Source of the DNA: Candidatus Caenarcanales bacterium
GTDB lineage: Bacteria > Cyanobacteriota > Vampirovibrionia > Caenarcaniphilales > Caenarcanaceae
Direction: 5' to 3'
Length of the DNA: 15,335 nucleotides
NCBI GenBank assembly: GCA_947489925.1
Contig: CANLFK010000030.1
Coordinates: 1-15,335, forward strand
Position numbers and translations under genes: made by a program. Shown here in pieces: positions 6,197 to 14,034 of the stretch (the first letter of the stretch is position 1; each line of letters begins with the position of its first letter). The notes under the pieces are model-generated. The model searched no databases and was not told where the DNA came from. It saw only the letters and a program-made list of their open reading frames with translations.

Positions 6197-7621
6197 TTAA
6201 TAAGCCCGACCCACTAAAACTTTACCCATTGATTTATTACCAGAAATAATACATTTTCCTTCATTTTTAGGCTCATTAAAGTCTCTTACCCTAATAGTAG
6301 CTTTTGCAATTTCTTTTATTTTATTTTCTTGCTCAGCAGAACCGTCCCAATGAATATTAGCAAAACCACCTTTTTTGTCTAAAACTTCAGTTAGCTCTTC
6401 TAGTGAATTAATATTATTATGAGTATTTTGATTACGCCATTCCAAATTACGATTGTATAAGAAATTATGACTTTCAGTTAATAAATCTTTCACTTTTGCC
6501 GACAGTTCAGTCCTTAGTACAGATTTGATTTTTTCACATTTATCTCTGCGAACTAATTCAACTGTTTTTTGTTCAATATCCCTTGGTCCAACTTGAACTC
6601 TGACAGGTACTCCTTTTAATTCCCATTCATGAAATTTTGCACCAGGGCTAATTTGTTCATTGTCATCTAATTTTACTCTTAATCCTTCAGCCTTTAATTC
6701 AGCCAAAATTGAATCACATTCAAGCATTACTTTATTTTTTTCATCTTCAGTTTTAAAAATTGGAATAATAATAACCTGAATAGGAGCGACTTTTGGTGGT
6801 AAAATTAATCCTTTCTCGTCTTGATGTCCCAAAATAATAGCCCCAATTAAACGAGTCGAAACCCCCCAAGAGGTTAAATTAACAAAAGTCAATTCATTAT
6901 TTTTACTTTGATATTGAATATTAAAAGCCTTTGCAAAGCCAACTCCCAAATTATGTGAAGTACCAGCCTGTAAAATTTTTCCGTCACGCAATAAAACTTC
7001 CAGAGAATATGTTTTTTCAGCTCCTGCAAATCGCTCTGAGTCAGATTTTTGACCAGTATATGGTGCTAAAGCCAAAATATTTCGCATGAATTCCAAATAA
7101 ACATCTAACATTCTGAGAGCTTCTTGATCAGCGTCTTCAAGAGTTGCATGAGCTGTATGACCTTCTTGCCATAAAAATTCGGTTGTACGCAAAAATAAAC
7201 GAGTACGCATTTCCCAACGCACAACATTTGCCCATTGATTGACAGAGTAAGGCAAATCTCGCCAAGAATGTATCCACTTAGAAAACATATGATAAATAAT
7301 TGTTTCTGAGGTTGGTCTTATAATTAAAGGCTCATCTAATTTTTCACCGCCAGCATGAGTTACAACGGCACATTCAGGGGCAAATCCTTCAATATGATCG
7401 GCTTCTTTTTTCAAAAAACTTTCAGGTATTAAAAGTGGAAAATAAGCATTTTGATGACCACAGGCTTTAATTCTTTGGTCTAATTCTTTTTGAATTAATT
7501 CCCAAATTGCATAACCATATGGCTTAATAACCATGCAACCTCGAACGGGGGAATAATCAGCTAAATCCGCTCTGATTGCTAAATCTGATAAATCTAAAGA
7601 ATTATTATTATTATTATTCAT
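6197..7621 (-). CDS. proS: Proline-tRNA ligase, archaeal/eukaryotic-like type
   Basis: 474 residues, a class II aminoacyl-tRNA synthetase that charges tRNA-Pro. Visible are motif 1 (NAYFPLLIP, ~58-66), the TxE loop (RPTSET, 102-107), motif 2 (VRWEMRTRLFLRTTEFLWQEGHTAH, in part at 134-158) and motif 3 (STRLIGAIILGHQDEKG, 255-271), then the anticodon-binding domain (~278-380). The C-terminal domain ending in GRAY marks the archaeal-like ProRS without the YbaK-like editing insertion of E. coli ProRS. The C-terminal zinc site appears lost: of four expected Cys positions only Cys457 (GKCIISG) remains, the others reading Asp, Gln and Ser. This short form is known in several bacterial phyla. The first codons are six AAT repeats, which may make the exact N-terminus variable. 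A short gap separates it from resB; co-transcription is possible. Confidence 0.93.
   Translation of the reverse strand: MNNNNNNSLDLSDLAIRADLADYSPVRGCMVIKPYGYAIWELIQKELDQRIKACGHQNAYFPLLIPESFLKKEADHIEGFAPECAVVTHAGGEKLDEPLIIRPTSETIIYHMFSKWIHSWRDLPYSVNQWANVVRWEMRTRLFLRTTEFLWQEGHTAHATLEDADQEALRMLDVYLEFMRNILALAPYTGQKSDSERFAGAEKTYSLEVLLRDGKILQAGTSHNLGVGFAKAFNIQYQSKNNELTFVNLTSWGVSTRLIGAIILGHQDEKGLILPPKVAPIQVIIIPIFKTEDEKNKVMLECDSILAELKAEGLRVKLDDNEQISPGAKFHEWELKGVPVRVQVGPRDIEQKTVELVRRDKCEKIKSVLRTELSAKVKDLLTESHNFLYNRNLEWRNQNTHNNINSLEELTEVLDKKGGFANIHWDGSAEQENKIKEIAKATIRVRDFNEPKNEGKCIISGNKSMGKVLVGRAY
7601..7618 (-). repeat. Trinucleotide repeat (AAT)6 at the proS start
   Basis: Directly after the ATG, six AAT codons encode six Asn residues. 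Copy-number change would alter the number of N-terminal Asn without shifting frame. It lies outside the catalytic core. Confidence 0.85.
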
Positions 7622-7691
7622 TCAAACAAGCCTAAAATAAAACAAATAAAGTGTTTTAATAATATCATAATTAATTTTAAATCTCTTGTGA

Positions 7692-8867
7692 TTACAATAA
7701 ATCCATAATAATACAGTCGCTAATTGAGCATTTTTGACCACTTAATAAGTCTGTATTTCGCTTTCTGGCATTAGTAGTACTGGTATGTGTTAAGTCTGTA
7801 TGGTCTAAGTCTGCGAATAAACGAGCTTTTGGATTAATAATTTTTATTTTGTTTAAGATTTCTTGATTTAAAGTTTTTTGATTAATAAATTTAGTGATTT
7901 TGGGATCTAGCCATAAGGAACTAAATATTGGCACTAAACCATCATTGAATTTAAGTAAATAAACATTTTTTTGCTTTAAAGAATTTTCAATTTCATATGA
8001 CATTTTATAGTGCATAAAAATATTCCAAGCTTTTTGATAATTGGTAGTTATTAGATTATCTGAAAGCCAATTTTCAATTTCTTTTTCTTTTGGATTTAAT
8101 TTATTTGTCATTGGACTAGAAATATAAACACCATAATTTATAAATTTATTTCTTAATTGATTACAATTTTTTTCAGCTAAATTGTCTTTTCCTAAATCTT
8201 CTGGTTTTAAGGATAATTGCCATTCTAAGCGTTTACTCATACTTTTATATAATAAATTAGACGAATTATAAAATAATTTATTTAAGCTTCTATGTTGAAT
8301 TTGATTGCCAGTAATTAATTCTTTAGTTAATAAAGGTGTTCCCCAAAACGGGCTTCCTAAGCTAATAACTTTATTGACTTTTCTACTCAAAGCTTTATCT
8401 GAAGACATTGCATCGCAAAATAAATTGCCACCCAAGCTTGAAACAATAAAGTTTAATTTTGTATTTGGTTTATAGTCAGCCAATAATTGTTTTAAACCAA
8501 ATTGCAAATTTCGCAAAATAGCATTCCAGTCAGAAGTTGAGGTTTTATAGCGATAAATATAAATGTCAAATTCATCTTGGCTTAATTCGTTTTTATAAAT
8601 TTCTTGAATTAAAAACTCCCAATCACAATAATCTCTTGTATCACTGACTGTTCCATGAATTAAAATTAAAGGTTTTTTCTGATTTTGCTTGTCTATTGTG
8701 CGGTAAGGAGCTAAAGAATTTAAAGGTAAATGTCCATTATTATTTCTGACAGACCAGTTCGGCAAATAAATATCTTTATCTTCGGCCAAAATAGAAAAAG
8801 TACAAAAACCTTGTAGCCAAACAATCAAGCTTAAAATACAAATTTGTTTTAAGTACTTTTTCTTCAT
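7692..8867 (-). CDS. Secreted alpha/beta-hydrolase (lipase-like)
   Basis: 391 residues. A Sec signal peptide covers about 1-28 (KKKYLKQ, hydrophobic core, SILAED), so the enzyme is exported. The alpha/beta-hydrolase fold is seen from the oxyanion motif LILIHGTVSD (67-76), a nucleophile elbow FIVSSLGGN with Ser144, the lipase-like GSPFWGTP (171-178), a probable acid in FNDGLVP (Asp309) and a probable catalytic His in LDHTDLTHT (His356 or His361). The elbow departs from GxSxG: Val142 replaces the first Gly. A lid-like region of about 100 residues (180-290) separates nucleophile and acid. It most resembles triacylglycerol lipases/esterases; the substrate cannot be read from sequence. Its upstream region is almost entirely element E3, whose end is seven bases from the start codon, so the promoter lies inside or beyond that element. 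Confidence 0.75.
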   Translation of the reverse strand: MKKKYLKQICILSLIVWLQGFCTFSILAEDKDIYLPNWSVRNNNGHLPLNSLAPYRTIDKQNQKKPLILIHGTVSDTRDYCDWEFLIQEIYKNELSQDEFDIYIYRYKTSTSDWNAILRNLQFGLKQLLADYKPNTKLNFIVSSLGGNLFCDAMSSDKALSRKVNKVISLGSPFWGTPLLTKELITGNQIQHRSLNKLFYNSSNLLYKSMSKRLEWQLSLKPEDLGKDNLAEKNCNQLRNKFINYGVYISSPMTNKLNPKEKEIENWLSDNLITTNYQKAWNIFMHYKMSYEIENSLKQKNVYLLKFNDGLVPIFSSLWLDPKITKFINQKTLNQEILNKIKIINPKARLFADLDHTDLTHTSTTNARKRNTDLLSGQKCSISDCIIMDLL

Positions 8868-8922
8868 TTATTTAATATTGCAATCCCCGACTAAAATAGT
8901 CCTTGAGTATTTTATGACTTAA

Positions 8923-8954
8923 TAAACCCCCCAGCCCCCTTGACAGGGGGAGTT
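8923..8954 (+). repeat. Left inner arm of E3
   Basis: Begins taaaccccccagcccc and ends gggggagtt. It pairs with 9059-9091 with one single-base indel and about two mismatches. An internal hairpin is formed by ccccc (8935-8939) and ggggg (8946-8950) around ttgaca. Confidence 0.8.
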
Positions 8955-9058
8955 TTGGAATTTTTATTGAAAAACTATCAAGTTTAAAGCTAGACTTAAA
9001 CCATCAGATAAACTTTTAACTGATTAAAAAATATAATCTTCGGAATAATAAAACATTT

Positions 9059-9091
9059 AATTCCCCCTGTCAAGGGGGCTTAGGGGGTTTA
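9059..9091 (-). repeat. Right inner arm of E3
   Basis: Inverted copy of 8923-8954, with its own hairpin ccccc (9063-9067) / ggggg (9074-9078) around tgtcaa. Confidence 0.8.
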
Positions 9092-9171
9092 GCAAATAAA
9101 ATTCTTTAGAAACTAATTAAACAGTAGTTCACTTTATTTTGGGATTGCTATATTGCAAAATCAACTATTTA

Positions 9172-10743
9172 TTATTTATATACTTTTTCCTGAAAATTAC
9201 TTAGTTTCTCAAGTGAAGTTTTCTCAATATCACTATGCAAGCTATTTCCATGAGAGTCCATTGTAACAATAGCTGGGAAATTTTCAACTCTTAAGTGCCA
9301 CATAGCTTCAGGTACTCCAAAGTTTAGAAAATCAACACCTTTTACTTCCTTAATGCAATCAGAATAAAACTGAGCCGCTCCTCCAATAGCATTAAGATAA
9401 ACAGCTCCATTTTCTTTCAAGGCTTTTAAGGTTTTAGCTCCCATGCCACCTTTACCCATAATAGCTTTAATACCAAATTTTTCAATTAATCCAGCCTGAT
9501 AAGGTTCTTCTCTAATGCTTGTAGTTGGGCCAGCGGCTTTAATTTGCCATAATTCATTTTCTTTAATTACAACTGGTCCACAATGATAAATTAACATATT
9601 ATTCAAATCAACTGGACACTGATCAGATTCAGACAAATGTTTATGAATAGCATCTCTGCCAGTGTAAATAATTCCGCTAATTAAAACAATATCACCAACT
9701 TTTAACTGTTTTATGCTTTCTGGATTAAAAGGTGTATTTAGCTTAATTTCCTTGCCAGATGACTGAATAATAGTTTTTTCAAAAGTTGGAATAATCTTAC
9801 TTTCGGTATTAGGCAAATCTTTTGGTAATTCACGATAAAGCCATTTATTAATTTGTCCATTTTCTGGATTAACAATAATGCCCAAGCGACGATAAGCCCA
9901 GCAATTATAAGAAACTGACACAAAAAAGCTAGCGGGCAATCTGTTCTGGACACCAATTTTGCAACCTAATAAACTAATATCACCACCAAAACCCATTGTT
10001 CCTATACCCAATTTATTGGCATTTTGCATTATATAATTTTCCAGCTCTTCTAGTTCTTTAACTGGATTTTCATCAAATAAATTTCTGAATAATTGTTCTT
10101 TTGCGTGAGCATAGCCACTTGAACGATCTCCACCAATAGAAACTCCCAGAAAACCAGCACTACATCCTTGCCCCTGAGCTTGATAAACTGCGTGTAAAAT
10201 ACATTTTCTAACTCCATCTAAATCTCGTCCAGCTTTACCAATTCCTTCGAGGTCAGCGGGTAAACTATATTGAATATTTTTATTTTCACAGCCACCACCT
10301 TTTAGCAAAAGTTTAATTTCTAATTCTGATTCTTCCCATTGCTCAAAATAAATGACTGGTGTGCCGGGACCTAAATTATCGCCAGTATTTTCACCAGTTA
10401 AACTATTAACCGAATTGGTTCTTAATTTTCCATTATGAGTGGCTTGCGCAATAGCTTTTTGAATAATTTTTTTTAATTCAATTTGATTAAAGCCAATTGG
10501 TGTTTTAACTTTAAAGGTCGGCATTCCAGTATCTTGGCAAATTGGCAAAACTTGACTTTCAGCCATATAAATATTTTTGGCAATTGTCGAAAGAGCTAAG
10601 CCAGCACTAGTTAAAGCATTCTCGGCTTGATGAGCTTTTTGAATAGCTAGCCTGACATCAGCTGGCAAATTAGTAGAAGTTTGTACAATTAATTCATAAA
10701 TAGACTCAAATAATAATTCTTCAACAGCTGCCATATATTTCAC
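9172..10743 (-). CDS. fumA: Fumarate hydratase, class I, single-chain [4Fe-4S] enzyme
   Basis: 523 residues from a GTG start; an in-frame ATG three codons later (MAAVEELLFESIYEL) is an equally good start. The enzyme interconverts fumarate and malate in the TCA cycle. The N-terminal domain (~1-300) carries the cluster cysteines in PICQDTGMP (Cys69), GQGCSAGFLGVSIGGDR (Cys194) and SLLGCKIG (Cys261). The C-terminal beta domain (~330-515) has GDIVLISGIIYTGRDAIHKH, GPTTSIREEPYQ, GKGGMGAKTL and a closing TMDSHGNSLH. Both domains are fused, as in E. coli FumA/FumB, and not split as in the two-subunit enzymes. Class I enzymes are oxygen-sensitive, consistent with anaerobic or microaerobic metabolism. 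The gene stands alone and is divergent from trpG/pabA across a 155-bp gap. Confidence 0.95.
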   Translation of the reverse strand: MKYMAAVEELLFESIYELIVQTSTNLPADVRLAIQKAHQAENALTSAGLALSTIAKNIYMAESQVLPICQDTGMPTFKVKTPIGFNQIELKKIIQKAIAQATHNGKLRTNSVNSLTGENTGDNLGPGTPVIYFEQWEESELEIKLLLKGGGCENKNIQYSLPADLEGIGKAGRDLDGVRKCILHAVYQAQGQGCSAGFLGVSIGGDRSSGYAHAKEQLFRNLFDENPVKELEELENYIMQNANKLGIGTMGFGGDISLLGCKIGVQNRLPASFFVSVSYNCWAYRRLGIIVNPENGQINKWLYRELPKDLPNTESKIIPTFEKTIIQSSGKEIKLNTPFNPESIKQLKVGDIVLISGIIYTGRDAIHKHLSESDQCPVDLNNMLIYHCGPVVIKENELWQIKAAGPTTSIREEPYQAGLIEKFGIKAIMGKGGMGAKTLKALKENGAVYLNAIGGAAQFYSDCIKEVKGVDFLNFGVPEAMWHLRVENFPAIVTMDSHGNSLHSDIEKTSLEKLSNFQEKVYK

Positions 10744-10898
10744 TTTTTTCTGTAATATTTGCTTAATTTTAACTTAATTAATAAATTCTATAAAATTATT
10801 TTGCCTGAGTCATATTACCTTTTAGCTTTAAATCTAAAATTTTCATTTATAAATTATACTGAAACTAATTATTTGATATTTCACTTGCCTAAACCTAA

Positions 10899-11486
10899 AT
10901 GAGTAATTCAACTAAAGTTCTTTTGATTGATAATTATGATAGCTTTACTTATAATCTGGCTCAGTATTTATGGGAATTAGGTTATGAAACTTTAGTTGAA
11001 AGAAATGACAAAATTAATATAAAGCAAATTGAAAGCTTAAATCCAAGTCATATTATAATTTCGCCAGGGCCTAGCACTCCAAATGAAGCTGGAATTAGCT
11101 TAGATATTTTAAGAGATTTTTATGATCAAAAACCTATATTAGGAGTTTGCTTGGGGCATCAATGTATTGGGCAATTTTTTGGCGGAGAAATTATCAAAGC
11201 TCCTCTTCCAAAACACGGTAAAGTTTCAACTATTGAGCATCAAGATTCAGTTTTGTTTAATGAAATTTCATCTTCTTTTAAGGCAACTCGCTATCATTCA
11301 CTGATAATTAATGAAATAACTTTCCCCGAGAGTGAATTGAAAATAATTGCCCGCAGTCAAGATGATAATTTGATAATGGCTATTGAACATATTAAGTATC
11401 CGATTTATGGTGTACAGTTTCATCCAGAGTCTATTATGACTGAATTTGGACATCAATTATTAAAAAATTTCATTCAAATAAAATAA
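10899..11486 (+). CDS. trpG/pabA: Anthranilate/aminodeoxychorismate synthase glutaminase subunit
   Basis: 195 residues, a class I glutamine amidotransferase of normal length for the family. It releases ammonia from glutamine for the chorismate-using partner (TrpE or PabB). The triad is Cys84 (GVCLGHQCIG), His175 and Glu177 (QFHPES). Other family marks are DNYDSFTYNL at the start, ISPGPSTPNEAGIS (55-67), HGKVSTIEH (106-114) and RYHSL (131-135). Sequence alone does not separate TrpG from PabA, and many bacteria use one subunit for both pathways. No trpE or pabB is in the window, so the role (tryptophan, folate or both) is open. A TATACT at 10855-10860 is a possible -10 box but lacks a good -35 partner. 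Confidence 0.92.
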   Translation: MSNSTKVLLIDNYDSFTYNLAQYLWELGYETLVERNDKINIKQIESLNPSHIIISPGPSTPNEAGISLDILRDFYDQKPILGVCLGHQCIGQFFGGEIIKAPLPKHGKVSTIEHQDSVLFNEISSSFKATRYHSLIINEITFPESELKIIARSQDDNLIMAIEHIKYPIYGVQFHPESIMTEFGHQLLKNFIQIK

Positions 11487-11511
11487 TGCTTTTCAGATTG
11501 AATGTCTAGCC

Positions 11512-12348
11512 TTATAGTTTTAGCCAATTAAAGCCCTCTCTAAGCCTTGAACTTTCAGCAAAAACTGGTAAAAAACTATGATTAGCTTCCTTAAAAACTA
11601 TAACTTTGTGTCGCCCCTTGTGAGCTTGAATAATCATATTTTGATATTTGACTGGCACGGTTTCATCTTTTTCGGCTTGCAAAAATAAAATGGGTATTTG
11701 TGAAATTTGTGAAATATTTTTAATGCTGTCTAAGGCTTTTGGTATTTTCCAGCTGACTGGCAAAGCAATTAAGTATAAATTCCACCAACCATTTTCCTCT
11801 AAAACCATTTGCTTTAAAGCTGGCGGATTTTTCAAAATTAAGTTTTTTATTTTAATTGACTTTGCTCTTTCATTGGCTACATACAAAGCGGCTGTTGTGC
11901 CAATACTATTACCTTCAAGGATAATTTGTTTATTTAATCCTCTTTGTTTTATCAAATAATCAAAAGCTTCTAATGAGCTATTAGCCATTTCTTGGAGAGT
12001 GCCATGACCTTCAGATTCACCATAAGCTGGATAATTAATTGCCCAAATTTCAACTGGAAACGATTGATCTTTCCAAAAAGCATTATAAAACCAATTAATG
12101 TCTTGTTCCGCTCTGCTTTTATTGCCCATAAAATGAATAATTAAATATTTGGCTTTTGGTAAAACTTTTCCGTAAATTTCAATTTCTTTATTGTCTTTAG
12201 ATTTAAAATTTAATCTCTCTAGATCTTGATTTTGCAACTTATTTTTGCTCGGAAATAAAATTAACTTATCACCAAAAATATAAGCTAAACCTTGAGTGAG
12301 ACCGATAATTATTAAAATTGTTAAAACTAGATTGAGTTGTTTTTTCAT
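11512..12348 (-). CDS. Membrane-anchored alpha/beta-hydrolase, BEM46/ABHD13-like
   Basis: 278 residues if translation starts at the ATG at 12348 (MKKQLNLVLT), which puts a hydrophobic anchor or signal right at the N-terminus (residues 5-25). The frame also has an ATG at 12417, but the extra 23 residues are unlike coding sequence and fall in the divergent promoter region. The hydrolase core has the nucleophile elbow LEGNSIGTTAAL with Ser148, acid in LQAEKDETVP (Asp228) and His257 (KEANHSF), plus the NYPAYGESEGHGT motif (105-117) typical of BEM46/ABHD13-type serine hydrolases. The order matches this family and the triad is complete. Substrate is unknown. It should act at the membrane or periplasmic face. 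It converges on trpG/pabA with a 25-bp gap and diverges from prfA. Confidence 0.75.
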   Translation of the reverse strand: MKKQLNLVLTILIIIGLTQGLAYIFGDKLILFPSKNKLQNQDLERLNFKSKDNKEIEIYGKVLPKAKYLIIHFMGNKSRAEQDINWFYNAFWKDQSFPVEIWAINYPAYGESEGHGTLQEMANSSLEAFDYLIKQRGLNKQIILEGNSIGTTAALYVANERAKSIKIKNLILKNPPALKQMVLEENGWWNLYLIALPVSWKIPKALDSIKNISQISQIPILFLQAEKDETVPVKYQNMIIQAHKGRHKVIVFKEANHSFLPVFAESSRLREGFNWLKL

Positions 12349-12375
12349 TAAATTAAAAGATTGTATAAAAATAAA

Positions 12376-12410
12376 TTGTACAAATAAGTGAATGTCTTTT
12401 AGTTTATAAT
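12376..12410. promoter_or_regulatory. Divergent control region with TTGTACAA palindrome and -10 box
   Basis: In the 91-bp gap between the hydrolase and prfA there is an 8-bp palindrome TTGTACAA (12376-12383) and a perfect TATAAT on the plus strand (12405-12410), 29 bp before the prfA ATG. No -35 box sits at normal spacing. In AT-rich DNA both could be chance. Confidence 0.25.
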
Positions 12411-12439
12411 TTAGCAATTGTGATTTAATAGGCTATAAA

Positions 12440-13519
12440 ATGGATTCGATCTTAGAGGATAAATTAAAACAACTTGAAATTACCTATCAGCAGCTGACTG
12501 ACAAAATGTCTGATCCTAATATTTTGACAGACTATGAACAAATTAAAAATATAGCCAAAAGCCGCAAAGAAATTGAGATTTCGGTTAATAAATATCGGGC
12601 TTACAAAAAAAATGAAGCCGAAATGCTTGCCAATCGGGAATTAATTAAAATTGAACAAGATCCTGAAATGCTTGAATTTGCCAAAGAAGAAATTGTGTCT
12701 TTGGAATCAAAATTGAATTTGCTTGAAGAAGATTTACAATTATCCCTTTTGCCACAAGATCCCAATGATGATAAAAATGTAATCTTAGAAATTAGAGCTG
12801 GTACTGGCGGAGACGAAGCTTCATTATTTGCTGGTGATTTGATGAGAATGTATTTGCGTTATGCTGAACTTCAAAACTGGAAAGCCAAAATTGCTAGTAG
12901 TTCAAGTGCCGAAGTAGGCGGTTATAAAGAGGTTTTCTTAGAAATTTCGGGCGAAAGAGTTTATAGCAAAATGAAATATGAAGCTGGAGTTCACCGAGTG
13001 CAAAGAGTTCCTTTAACCGAAGCTTCTGGTCGAATACATACTTCAACCGCAACAGTAGCCGTTATGCCCGAAGTCTCTGAAGTAGAAGTGCATATTGATC
13101 CATTAGATATTGAATTAAGTACAACTCGAAGCGGTGGAGCTGGTGGGCAAAATGTTAATAAAGTAGAAACAGCCGTTCATTTGGTGCATAAACCGACAGG
13201 TATTCATATTTTTTGTACGGAAGAACGCTCGCAGAGGCAAAACAAAGAAAGAGCTTTAGCTTTGCTGAGAGCCAAAATCTATGAAATGCAATTGAGAGAG
13301 CAAAAAGAAAAAATATCGTCTCAAAGAGCTTCACAAGTTGGTACTGGAGATCGTTCCGAAAAAATACGCACTTATAACTTTAAAGAAAATCGTCTTTCAG
13401 AGCATAGACTTCAGCAAAATTTTTCTTTGGACGGAGCTTTAGGTGGTAGTATTGATGATATTATTCAGTCATTAATTGCCGCAGACCAGAAAAAACAACT
13501 TGAAGAATTGGTAACTTAA
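12440..13519 (+). CDS. prfA: Peptide chain release factor 1
   Basis: 359 residues. RF1 reads UAA and UAG on the ribosome and triggers peptide release. Visible are the N-terminal helical domain (1-105), GTGGDEA (121-127), the stop-codon reading motif PLT (191-193, in RVPLTEASGRIHTST) and the catalytic loop GAGGQNVNKVETAVH (233-247) with GGQ at 235-237. The PxT form marks RF1 and excludes RF2 (SPF). The middle residue is Leu where Ala or Val is common. Length and C-terminal helices are normal. hemK/prmC, often downstream of prfA, is absent; instead prfA converges with smpB and their stop codons overlap. Both act in ending or rescuing translation, but the convergent layout rules out a shared operon. 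Confidence 0.96.
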   Translation: MDSILEDKLKQLEITYQQLTDKMSDPNILTDYEQIKNIAKSRKEIEISVNKYRAYKKNEAEMLANRELIKIEQDPEMLEFAKEEIVSLESKLNLLEEDLQLSLLPQDPNDDKNVILEIRAGTGGDEASLFAGDLMRMYLRYAELQNWKAKIASSSSAEVGGYKEVFLEISGERVYSKMKYEAGVHRVQRVPLTEASGRIHTSTATVAVMPEVSEVEVHIDPLDIELSTTRSGGAGGQNVNKVETAVHLVHKPTGIHIFCTEERSQRQNKERALALLRAKIYEMQLREQKEKISSQRASQVGTGDRSEKIRTYNFKENRLSEHRLQQNFSLDGALGGSIDDIIQSLIAADQKKQLEELVT

Positions 13520-14034
13520 GTTAATTTAAAGTTTTTATTTTTAACTTCTCTTTGTAATTCACGAGTAACCGCTTTTTCTTTCAAATCTCGTCTTTTATCT
13601 TCATTTAATTTTCGCTTGGCTAAGCCAATTAAAACCTTAACCCAAGAATCTTTAAAATAAAGCTTAAGTGGAATAGCAGTTAATTTGTCTCTTTCCATGC
13701 GGGAACGCCATTTTAATAATTCTTTTCTATTTAATAAAAGTTTTTTTATCCTGTCTGGATCATGGTTATAACGATTTCCAAATTCATATTTTGGTATAGT
13801 TACTCCGTATAAAAAAGCTTCATTATTTTTATTAATTTTCATAAAGCCTTCATTCAATTGACCTCTTCCCAAACGCAAAGATTTGACCTCAGTGCCAGAC
13901 AAAATTAAACCGACTTGTATTGTTTCAAGTATTTCAAAGTCATGGTGGGCTTTTCGATTAGTTAAAGTTGGCGTTTCTTTTTTTGCAACTTTTTTAATCT
14001 CTTTTTTTGCTAATTGTTTTTTTGCTCTGCCCAT
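13516..14034 (-). CDS. smpB: SsrA-binding protein SmpB
   Basis: 172 residues. SmpB binds tmRNA and brings it to stalled ribosomes for trans-translation. The OB-fold core begins near HHDFEILETIQVGLILSGTEVKSLR (in part 30-54), continues with GRGQLNEGFMKI and GVTIPKYEFGNRYNHDPDRIKKLLLNRKEL, and ends with the basic tail DKRRDLKEKAVTREL that folds in the empty mRNA channel. A Lys-rich N-terminal extension (1-28) is somewhat longer than in E. coli SmpB; the ATG at 14034 is kept because no later start precedes the core. The tmRNA gene (ssrA) is not in the window. The TAA (13516-13518 on the plus strand) overlaps the prfA TAA (13517-13519) within CTTAAG. Confidence 0.95.
   Translation of the reverse strand: MGRAKKQLAKKEIKKVAKKETPTLTNRKAHHDFEILETIQVGLILSGTEVKSLRLGRGQLNEGFMKINKNNEAFLYGVTIPKYEFGNRYNHDPDRIKKLLLNRKELLKWRSRMERDKLTAIPLKLYFKDSWVKVLIGLAKRKLNEDKRRDLKEKAVTRELQREVKNKNFKLT

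Larger units (their letters stand above)
8874..9154. mobile_element. Palindromic inverted-repeat element E3
   Basis: A 281-bp element filling almost all of the 304-bp gap between the hydrolase and fumA. Outer ends: aatattgcaatccc (8874-8887) against the complement of 9141-9154, aatatagcaatccc, 13 of 14 matching. Inner arms 8923-8954 and 9059-9091 are near-identical inverted copies of about 32 bp, each containing a perfect hairpin CCCCC-6 nt-GGGGG. The core (8955-9058) is AT-rich and non-coding. I find no convincing target duplication, so mobility is inferred from the inverted ends and from similarity in design to E1/E2. C-rich palindromes of this kind are widespread dispersed repeats in many bacterial genomes. 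It may also act as a transcript-end or RNA-stability structure for fumA. Confidence 0.6.

Noticed and set aside
8940..8945. TTGACA as a -35 box
   Set aside because: It is the loop of the C5/G5 hairpin in E3 and there is no TATAAT-like box at 16-18 bp downstream.
484..9154. CRISPR array or tandem repeat reading of the repeated C-rich blocks
   Set aside because: Copies are kilobases apart, lack regular spacers and are bounded by inverted ends, so dispersed mobile repeats fit better.
9738..9956. Second minus-strand frame inside fumA
   Set aside because: Out-of-frame overlap with a well-conserved fumarase; no independent evidence.
11648..11959. Plus-strand open frame of 103 codons
   Set aside because: It is fully antisense to the BEM46-like hydrolase, whose triad and fold are clear; the Phe/Ile/Lys-rich product is a shadow.
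12349..12417. N-terminal extension of the BEM46-like hydrolase
   Set aside because: The added 23 residues would push the signal/anchor away from the N-terminus and cover the divergent promoter region; the ATG at 12348 gives a normal N-terminus.
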